64,000 bases of DNA from Ptiloglossa arizonensis (taxonomy: Eukaryota; Arthropoda; Insecta; Hymenoptera; Colletidae): contig NW_027478401.1 of NCBI RefSeq assembly GCF_051014685.1, positions 496,001 to 560,000 of the forward strand. The letters run 5' to 3'. Shown here piece by piece: positions 10,113 through 19,800 of the stretch. The notes under the pieces were generated by a model. The model was given only the letters and a program-made list of their open reading frames with translations. It was not told where the DNA came from and did no database searches. The position numbers were made by a program, and so were the translations under genes. Positions within the stretch are counted from its first letter, which is position 1. Every line of letters begins with the position of its first letter.

Positions 10113-10389
10113 TGTGGCGGCCCGTGCTCGAGCACGCCGCCAGACCGTCGCCTCTTGAGATAAACAAAACGCAGCAACGAAGCTGGCCACGAAAATTGTC
10201 AATCGTCGCCTGGCGATAAACGGGGCCCTAAAGAATGGTCGGAGAAAGAAGGGACGGGGACGAGCCCCGAGGAGCCAGTCTTCGACCGATCTTCGACCCG
10301 ACCGACACGACCACGCGATACGACCGAATCCGCAATAAAGCCAGTGAACGAAAGAATTAGCGTACTTTCCTTTCTCCCGATTACCCACA
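10113..10389 (+). repeat. 3' LTR (277 bp)
   Basis: Starts TGTGG, ends CCACA, with AATAAA at 10334-10339. I compared it by eye with 5779-6055 and found no difference. Pol ends 34 bases upstream, so no env gene fits. Confidence 0.97.
10334..10339 (+). promoter_or_regulatory. Polyadenylation signal in 3' LTR
   Basis: AATAAA, the copy expected to end the genomic transcript. Confidence 0.6.
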
Positions 10390-10394
10390 GTTAT
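10390..10394. repeat. Target-site duplication, right
   Basis: GTTAT, matching 5774-5778. Removing the element plus one copy restores a continuous ~540-bp repeat like that at 5225-5300. Confidence 0.95.
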
Positions 10395-10587
10395 TAACAT
10401 TTACGCATGTGCCCCATATTGGTCGAACAGTGTGCATCTTATTTATGCATTAAAAATTATTGATTCGCCTCTAGCAATTGATTTTGATCGAACTTCAAAG
10501 TAAAGAGATGTTTCTTAAAGTTTTAAAACATAGAAAGTAATAATTGTCTATGAGATATATCAATTTAACATTTGACTAATACATGAA
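10395..10587. repeat. ~540-bp tandem repeat, remainder of copy 2
   Basis: Continues the repeat interrupted at 5778: tttacgcatgtgcccca, then tcgaacagtgtgcatcttat, matching 5245-5290 and 23795-23850. It ends where ND2-derived sequence starts near 10588. No gene seen. Confidence 0.8.
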
Positions 10588-10790
10588 GAATCGAAATTTT
10601 TGGTAAAATAGGTGAATAAAAAAAAATTAGATTTATTTTCGATTCTGTGTAAATTACTATATACAGTAAATATTATAAATAATATTCTTCTGGTGGCCAA
10701 AGAGATTAAAAAATATATTAAATATGTACTTAGAGTATTAGTGTATAATTTAACTATAGCTCAAATGATATATAATAGAAATTATAACTA
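10588..10790 (-). pseudogene. ND2: NUMT: short ND2 fragment
   Basis: About 200 bases matching 940-1143: cgattctgtgtaaattactatatacag, then the segment complementary to the SLASS-encoding stretch (attcttctggtggccaaagagatt region). It begins inside ND2, so this composite unit carries a much shorter left mitochondrial arm than the first. It ends at the same ND2 point as the other minus copies, followed by tcacttaat and the array. Confidence 0.85.
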
Positions 10791-10805
10791 TTACAATCAC
10801 TTAAT

Positions 10806-13800
10806 CGAAACGGAGAAACCGAGAAAACGGAGAAACTGAGAAACGGAGAAACGGAGAAACTGAGAAACGGAGAAACGGAGAAACGAAGAAAGAAACTGAG
10901 AAACGAAGAAGGGAACGGAGAATCGAACAAAGAAACGGAGAAACGAACAAAGAAACGGAGAAACGACCAACAAACGAAGAAACGGGGAAACGAAAAAAGA
11001 AACGGAAAAACGGAGAAGTAAATGGAGAAACGAAGAAATAAACGGAGAAACGAAGAAAGGAACGGAGAATCGAACAAAGAAACGGAGAAACGAAGAAATG
11101 AACGGAGAAATGAGGAAGGAAACGGAGAAACAAAGAAAGGAACGGAGAAACGAAGAAAGAAACGCAGAAACGAAGAAAGAAATGGAGAAACGAACGAAGA
11201 AAGAAACGGAGAAACGAACAAAGAAACGGAGAAACCAAGAAAGAAACGGAGAAACGAAAACAGAAACGGAGATACGAAGAAAGAAACGGAGAAGCGAACA
11301 ATGAAACGGAGAAACGAACAAAGAAACGAAGAAAGAAACGCAGAAACGAACAAAGAAACGGAGAAACGAAGAAAGAAACGCAGAAATGAAGAAAGAATCG
11401 GAGAAACGAATAATGAAACGGAGAAACGAACAAAGAAACGGAGAAACGAAGAAAGAAACGGAGAAACGAAGAAAGAAACGGAGAAACGAAGAAAGAAACG
11501 GAGAAACGGACAAAGAAACGGAGAAACGAACAAAGAAACGGAGAAACGAAGAAAGAAATGGAGGAACGGAGAAATAAATGGTGAAACGAAGAAATAAACG
11601 GAGAAACGTAGAAAGAAACGGAGAAACGAAGAAAGAAACGGAGAAACGGAGAAAGAAACGGAGAAACGAACAAAGCAACGGAGAAACGAAGAAAGAAACG
11701 GAGAAACGAAGAAAGAAACGGAGAAACGAAGAACGAAACGGAGAAACGAAGAAAGAAACGGAGTAACGAAGAAAGAAACGATGAAACGAAGAAAGAATCG
11801 GAGAAACGAAGAATGAAACGGAGAAATAAATGGAGAAACGAAGAAGTAAACGGAGAAACGAACAAGGAAACGGAGAAACGAACAATGAAACGGAGCAACG
11901 AAGAAAGAAACGGAGAAATGAAGAAAGAAACGCAGAAACGAAGAAAGAAACGCAGATACGAAGAAAGAAACGGAGAAGCGAACAATGAAACGGAGAAACG
12001 AACAAAGTAACGGAGAAAGAAACGGAGAAACGAACAAAGAAACGGAGAAACGAAGAAAGAAACGGAGAAACGAAGAAAGAAACTGAGAAATGAAGAAGTA
12101 AATGGAGAAACGAAGAAATAGACCGAGAAACGGAGAAAGAAACGGGGAAACGAACAAAGAAACGGAGAAATGAACAAACAAACGGAGAAACGAAGAAAGA
12201 AACGGAGAAACGAAGAAACAAACGCAGAAACGAAGAAAGAAACGGAGTAACGAAGAAAGAAACGACGAAACGAAGAAAGAAACGGAGAAATAAATGGAGA
12301 AACGAAGAAATAAATCTAGAAACGGAAAAAGAAACGGAGAAATAAATGGAGAAACCAAGAAATAAATCTAGAAACGGAAAAAGAAACGGAGAAACGAAGA
12401 AAGAAACGGAGAAACGAACAAAGAAACGGAGAAATAAATGGAGAAACGAAGAAATAAACGGAGAAACGAAGAAAGAAACGGAGAAACGAAGAAAGAAACG
12501 GAGAAACGAAGAAAGAAACGGAGAAACGAACAAAGAAACGGAGAAACGAAGAAATAAACGGAGAAACGAAGAAAGAAACGGAGAAACGAAGAAAGAAACG
12601 GAGAAACGAAGAAAGAAACGGAGAAACGAACAAAGAAACGGAGAAACGAAGAAAGAAACTGAGAAATGAAGAAGTAAATGGAGAAACGAAGAAATAGACC
12701 GAGAAACGGAGAAAGAAACGGGGAAACGAACAAAGAAACGGAGAAACGATCAAAGAAACGGAGAAACGAAGAAAAAAACGGAGAAACGAAGAAAGAAACG
12801 GAGAAATAAATGGAGAAACGAAGAAATAAACCTAGAAACGGAAAAAGAAACGGAGAAACGAAGAAAGAAACGGAGAAACGAAGAAAGAAACGGAGAAACG
12901 AAGAAAGAAACGGAGAAACGAACAAAGAAACGGAGAAACGAACAAAGAAACGGAGAAACGAACAAAGAAACGGAGAAACGAAGAAAGAAACGGAGAAATA
13001 AATGGAGAAACGAAGAAATAAACGGAGAAACGAAGAAAGAAACGGAGAAACGAAGAAAGAAACGGACAAACGAAGAAAGAAACGGAGAAACGAACAAAGA
13101 AACGGAGAAACGAAGAAAGAAACGGAGGAACGGAGAAATAAATGGAGAAACGAAGAAATAAACGGAGAAACGTAGAAAGAAACGGAGAAACGAAGAAAGA
13201 AAGGGAGAAATAAATGGAGAAACGAAGAAATAAACGGAGAAACGAAGAAAGAAACGGAGAAAGGAAGAAAGAAACGGAGAAACGAAGAAAGAAACGGAGA
13301 AACGAACAAAGAAACGGAGAAACGAAGAAAGAAACGGAGGAACGGAGAAATAAATGGAGATACGAAGAAATAAACGGAGAAACGTAGAAAGAAACGGAGA
13401 AACGCAGAATGAAACGGAGAAACGAAGAAACGAAGACGTAAACCGAGAAACGGAGAAAGAAACGGAGAAAGAAACGGAGAAACGAAGAATGAAATGGAGA
13501 AACGAAGAAAGAAACGGAGAAACGAAGAAAGAAACGGAGAAACGAAAAAGAAACGGAGAAACGATCAAAGAAACGGAGAAACGGAGAAATAAATGGAGAA
13601 GCGAAGAAACAGAGAAACGGAGAAAGAAACGGACAAACGAAGAAAGAAACGGAAAAACGAAGAAAGAAACGGCGAAATAAATGGAGAAACGAAGATATAA
13701 ACGGAGAAACGAAGAAAGAAACGGAGAAACGAAGAAACGATGACAGAAAGGAGAAACGAAGAAAGAAACGGAGAAACGAAGGAAGAAACGGAGAAATGAA

Positions 13801-16800
13801 GAAAGAAACGGAGAAACGAAGAAAGAAACGGAGAAACGTAGAAAGAAACGCAGAAACGAAGAAAGAAACGGAGAAACGAAGAAAGAAACGGCGAAATAAA
13901 TGGAGAAACGAAGACATAAACGGAGAAACGAAGAAAGAAACGGAGAAACGAAGAAACGATGACAGAAAGGAGAAACGAAGATAGAAACGGAGAAACGAAG
14001 AAAGAAATGTTGAAACGAAGAAAGAAACGGAGAAACGAAGAAAGAAACTGAGAAACGAAGAAAGAAACTGAGAATCGGAGAAACAAATGGAGAAACGAAG
14101 GAATAAACCGAGAAACGGAGAAACGAACAAGAAACGGAGAAACAAAGAAAGAAACGGAGAAGCGGAGAAAGAAACGGAGAAACGAAGAAAGAAACGGAGA
14201 AACGAACAAAGAAACGCAGAAACGAAGAATGAAACGGAGAAACGAAGAAATATACGGAGAAATGAAGAAACAAACGGAGAAGCAAAGAAAGAAACGGAGA
14301 AACGAACAAAGAAACGGAGAAACGAAGAAAGAAACGGAGAAATAAATGGAGAAACGAAGAAACAAACGGAGAAACGAAGAAAGAAACGGTGAAACGGAGA
14401 AACGGAAAAACGGAGAAATCGAAAACGGAGAAACCGAGAAACGGAGAATCGGAGAAACGGAGATACGGAGAATCGGAGAAACGGAGAAACGGAGAACCCG
14501 AGAAACGGAGAAACGCAGAAACGGAGAAACGTATCTCCGTTTCTTTCTTCGTTTCTCCGTTTCTCCGTTTCTTCGTTCGTTTCTCCGTTCCTTTGTTCGT
14601 TTCTCCATTTCTTTGTTCGTTTCTCCGTTTGTTTCTCCGTTTCTCGGTTTATTTCTTCGTTTCTCCATTTATTTCTCCGATTCACCGTTTCTTTCTTCGT
14701 CTCTCCGTTTCTTTCTTCGTTTCTCCGTTTCTTTCTTCGTTTCTCCGTTTCTTTCTTCGTTTCTCCGTTTCTTTCTACGTTTCTCCGTTTCTTTGTTAGT
14801 TTCTCCGTTTTTTGGTCGTTTCTCCGTTTCTTTGTTCGTTTCTCCGTTTTTTGGTCGATTCTCCGTTTCTTTGTTCGTTTCTCCGTCTCTTTGTTCGATT
14901 CTCCGTTTCTTTGTTCGTTTCTCTATTTCTTTGTTGGTTTCTCCGTTTCTTTCTCCGTTTCTCGATTTATTTCTCCGTTTCTCCGTTTCTTTCTTCGTTA
15001 CTCCGTCTCTTTCTTCGTTTCTCCGTTTCTTTCTTCGTTTCTCCATTTATTTCTCCGTTTCCCAGTTTCTTTCTTCGTTTCTCCGTTTCATTGTTCGTTT
15101 CTCCGATTCTTTCTTCGTTTCTCCGTTTATTTCTTCGTTTCTCGATTTATTTCTCCGTTTCTACGTTTCTTTCCTCGTTTGTTCGTTTCTATCTTCGTCA
15201 CTCCGTTTCTGTCTTCGTTTCTCCGTTTCTTTCTTCGTTTCTCCATTTATTTCTCCGTATGTCCGTTTGTTTCTTTGTTTCTCCGTTTCATTGTTCGTTT
15301 CTCCGTTTCTTTGTTCGTTTCTCCCATTCATTCTTCGTTTCTCCGTTTCTCGGTTTATTTCTTCGTTTCTCCATTTATTTCTCCGATTCTCCGTTTCTTT
15401 CTTCGTTTCTTCGTATCTTTCTTCGTTACTCCGTTCCTTTCTTCGTTTCTCCGTTTCTTTCTTCGTTTCTCCGTTTCTTTCTTCGTTTCTCCGTTTATTT
15501 CGTCGTTTCTCCATTTATTTCTCCGTTTCTCAGTTTCTTTGTTCGCTTCTCCGTTTCTTTGTTCGTTTCTCCGTTTCTTTGTCCGCTTCTCCGTTTCTTT
15601 GTTCGTTTCTCCGTTTCTTTCACTGTTTCTCGGTTTATTTCTTCGTTTCTCCATTTATTTCTCCGATTCACTGTTTCTTTCTTCGTTTCTCCGTTTCTTT
15701 CTTCGTTTCTCCGTTTCTTTCTTCGTTTCTCCGTTTCTTTCTTCGTTTCTCCGTTTCTTTGTTCGTTTCTCCGTTTATTTCTTCGTTTCTCCATTTATTT
15801 CCCCGTTCTCCGTTTCATTCTTCGTTACTCCGTTTCTTTCATCGTATCTCCGTTTCTCTCTTCGTTTCTCCGTTTATTTCTTCGTTTCTCCGTTTCTTTC
15901 TTCGTTTCTTCGTTTCCTTCTCCGTTTCTCCGTTTCTTTCTTCGTTTCTCAGTTTCTTTCTTCGTTTCTCCGTTTCTTTCTTCGTTTCTCCGTTTCTTTC
16001 TTCGTTTCTCCGTTTCTTTCTTCGTTTCTCCGTTTCTTTCTTCGTTTCTCCGTATCTTTGTTCGTTTCTTCCATTCTTTCTTCGTTTCTCCGTTTCTCGG
16101 TTTATTTCTTCGTTTCTCCATTTATTTCTTCGTTTCCCCATTTATTTCTCCGATTCTCCGTTTCTTTCTTCGTTTTTCCGTTTCTTTCTTCGTTTCTCCG
16201 TTTCTTTCTTCGTTTCTCCGTTTCTTTCTTCGTTTCTCCGTTTCTTTCTTCGTTTCTCCGTTTATTTCTCCGTTTCTCCGTTTATTTCTTCGATTCTCCA
16301 TTTATTTCTCCGTTTCTCCGTTTCTTTCTTCGTTACTCCGTCTCTTTCTTCGTTTCTCCGTTTCTTTCTTCGTTTCTCCGTTTCTATCTTCGTTTCTTCG
16401 TTTATTTCTTCGTTTCTCCATTTATTTCTCCGTTTCCCAGTTTCTTTCTTCGTTTCTCCGTTTCATTGTTCGTTTCTCCGATTCTTTGTTCGTTTCTCCG
16501 TTTCTTTGTTCGTTTCTCCGTTTCTTTGTACGCTTCTCCGTTTCTTTCTTCGTTTCTCCGTTTCTTTCTTAGTTTCTCCGTTTCTTTCTTCGTTTCTCCG
16601 TTTATTTCTTCGTTTCTCCATTTATTTCTCCGTATGTCCGTTTGTTTCTTTGTTTCTCCGTTTCATTGTTCGTTTCTCCGTTTCTTTGTTCGTTTCTCCC
16701 ATTCATTCTTCGTTTCTCCGTTTCTCGGTTTATTTCTTCGTTTCTCTATTTATTTCTCCGATTCTCCGTTTCTTTCTTCGTTTCTTCGTATCTTTCTTCG

Positions 16801-19800
16801 TTACTCCGTTCCTTTCTTCGTTTCTCCGTTTCTTTCTTCGTTTCTCCGTTTCTTTCTTCGTTTCTCCGTTTATTTCTTCGTTTCTCGATTTATTTCTCCG
16901 TTTCTACGTTTCTTTCCTCGTTTGTTCGTTTCTATCTTCGTCACTCCGTTTCTGTCTTCGTTTCTCCGTTTCTTTCTTCGTTTCTCCGTTTCTTTCTTAG
17001 TTTCTCCGTTTCTTTCTTCGTTTCTCCGTTTATTTCTTCGTTTCTCCGTTTCTTTCTTCGTTTCTCCGTTTCTTTCTTCGTTTCTCCGTTTCTTTCTTCG
17101 TTTCTCCGTTTCTTTGTTCGTTTCTCCGTTTATTTCTTCGTTTCTCCATTTATTTCCCCGTTCTCCGTTTCATTCTTCGTTACTCCGTTTCTTTCATCGT
17201 ATCTCCGTTTCTCTCTTCGTTTCTCCGTTTATTTCTTCGTTTCTCCGTTTCTTTCTTCGTTTCTTCGTTTCCTTCTCCGTTTCTCCGTTTCTTTCTTCGT
17301 TTCTCAGTTTCTTTCTTCGTTTCTCCGTTTCTTTCTTCGTTTCTCCGTTTCTTTCTTCGTTTCTCCGTTTCTTTCTTCGTTTCTCCGTATCTTTGTTCGT
17401 TTCTTCCATTCTTTCTTCGTTTCTCCGTTTCTCGGTTTATTTCTTCGTTTCTCCATTTATTTCTTCGTTTCCCCATTTATTTCTCCGATTCTCCGTTTCT
17501 TTCTTCGTTTTTCCGTTTCTTTCTTCGTTTCTCCGTTTCTTTCTTCGTTTCTCCGTTTCTTTCTTCGTTTCTCCGTTTCTTTCTTCGTTTCTCCGTTTAT
17601 TTCTCCGTTTCTCCGTTTATTTCTTCGATTCTCCATTTATTTCTCCGTTTCTCCGTTTCTTTCTTCGTTTCTCGGTTTCTATCTTCGTTTCTCCGTTTCT
17701 TTGTTCATTTCTCCGTTTCTTTCTTCGTTTCTCCGTTTCTTTCTTCGTTTCTCCATTTATTTCTCCGATTCTCCGTTTCTTTCTTCGTTGCTCCGTTTCT
17801 TTGTTCGTTTCTCCATTTATTTCTCCGATTCTCCGTTTCTTTCTTCGTTGCTCCGTTTCTTTGTTCGTTTCTCCGTTTCTTTGTTCGTTTCTGCGTTTCT
17901 TTATTCGTTTCTCCGTTTCATTTTTCGTTTCTCCGTTTCTTTCTTCGTTTCTCCGTCTCTTTCTTCGTTTCTCCGTATCTTTGTTCGTTTCTTCCATTCT
18001 TTCTTCGTTTCTCCGTTTCTCGGTTTATTTCTTCGTTTCTCCATTTATTTCTTCGTTTCCCCATTTATTTCTCCGATTCTCCGTTTCTTTCTTCGTTTTT
18101 CCGTTTCTTTCTTCGTTTCTCCGTTTCTTTCTTCGTTTCTCCGTTTCTTTCTTCGTTTCTCCGTTTCTTTCTTCGTTTCTCCGTTTATTTCTCCGTTTCT
18201 CCGTTTATTTCTTCGATTCTCCATTTATTTCTCCGTTTCTCCGTTTCTTTCTTCGTTACTCCGTCTCTTTCTTCGTTTCTCCGTTTCTTTCTTCGTTTCT
18301 CCGTTTCTTTCTTCGTTTCTCCGTTTATTTCGTCGTTTCTCCATTTATTTCTCCGTTTCTCAGTTTCTTTCTTCGTTTCTCCGTTTCTTTGTTCGTTTCT
18401 CCGTTTCTTTGTTCGTTTCTCCGTTTCTTTGTTCGCTTCTCCGTTTCTTTGTTCGTTTCTCCGTTTCTTTTTCCGCTTCTCCGTTTCTTTGGTCGTTTCT
18501 CCGTTTCTTTCACTGTTTCTCGGTTTATTTCTTCGTTTCTCCATTTATTTCTCCGATTCACTGTTTCTTTCTTCGTTTCTCCGTTTCTTTCTTAGTTTCT
18601 CCGTTTCTTTCTTCGTTTCTCCGTTTCTTTCTTCGTTTCTCCGTTTCTTTCTTCGTTTCTCCGTTTCTTTCTTCGTTTCTCCGTTTATTTCTCCGTCTCT
18701 CCGTTTATTTCTTCGATTCTCCATTTATTTCTCCGTTTCTCCGTTTCTTTCTTCGTTTCTCGGTTTCTATCTTCGTTTCTCCGTTTCTTTGTTCATTTCT
18801 CCGTTTCTTTCTTCGTTTCTCCGTTTCTTTCTTCGTTTCTCCATTTATTTCTCCGATTCTCCGTTTCTTTCTTCGTTGCTCCGTTTCATTGTTCGTTTCT
18901 CCATTTATTTCTCCGATTCTCCGTTTCTTTCTTCGTTGCTCCGTTTCTTTGTTCGTTTCTCCGTTTCTTTGTTCGTTTCTGCGTTTCTTTCTTCGTTTCT
19001 CCGTTTCTTTTTTCGTTTCTCCGTTTCTTTCTTCGTTTCTCTGTTCATTTCTTCGTTTCTCCATTTATTTCTCAGTTTCTCCGTTTCTTTCTTCGTTTCT
19101 CCGTTTCTTTCTTCGTTTCTCCGTTTCTTTCTTCGTTTCTCCGTTTCTCTCTTCGTTTCTCCGCTTCTTTCTTCGTTTCTCCGCTTCTTTCTTCGTTTCT
19201 CCGTTTCTTTCATCGTTTCTTCGTTTCTCCGTTTCTTTCTTCGTTTCTCCCTTTATATCTTCGTTTCTCCATTTATTTTTCCGTTTCTTTCTTCGTTTCA
19301 CCGTTTCATTCTACGATTCTCCGTTTCTTTCTTCGTTTCTCCGTTTCTTTGTTCGTTTCTGCGTTTCTTTCTTCGTTTCTCCGTTTCTTTTTTCGTTTCT
19401 CCGTTTCTTTCTTCGTTTCTCTGTTCATTTCTTCGTTTCTCCATTTATTTCTCAGTTTCTCCGTTTCTTTCTTCGTTTCTCCGTTTCTTTCTTCGTTTCT
19501 CCGTTTCTTTCTTCGTTTCTCCGTTTCTTTCTTCGTTTCTCCGTTTCTTTCTTCGTTTCTCCGTTTCTTTCTTCGTTTCTCCGTTTCTTTCTTCGTTTCT
19601 CCGTTTATTTCTCCGTTTCTCCGTTTATTTCTTCGTTTCTCCATTTATTTCTCAGTTTCTCCGTTTCTTTCTTCGTTTCTCCATTTCTTTCTTCGTTTCT
19701 CCGTTTCTTTCTTCGTATCTCCGTTTCTTTGTTCGTTTATCCGCTTCTTTCTCCGTTTCTCGGATTATTTTTACGTTTCTCCATTTATTTCTCCAATTCT

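Larger units (their letters stand above)
5779..10389 (+). mobile_element. Full-length Ty3/Gypsy LTR retrotransposon, CsRn1-like
   Basis: A complete 4,611-bp element: 277-bp LTR, primer site, gag, pol, purine tract, 277-bp LTR, flanked by a GTTAT duplication. Clade placement rests on two traits known for CsRn1-type elements: a primer site complementary to tRNA-Trp and a CHCC instead of CCHC Gag knuckle. Integrase lies after RNase H, as in Ty3/Gypsy; there is no env frame and no chromodomain. The two LTRs look identical over their full length and both frames are open, so the insertion is recent. It is clearly more GC-rich than the AT-rich sequence around it. It sits inside one copy of the ~540-bp tandem repeat. 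Confidence 0.97.

Noticed and set aside
5722..10400. Minus-strand and alternative-frame open stretches inside the retrotransposon (for example 5722-6054, 6077-6700, 9304-10032, 9903-10400)
   Set aside because: They are shadows of the LTR, gag and pol frames; translations are Arg/Pro-rich without domains.
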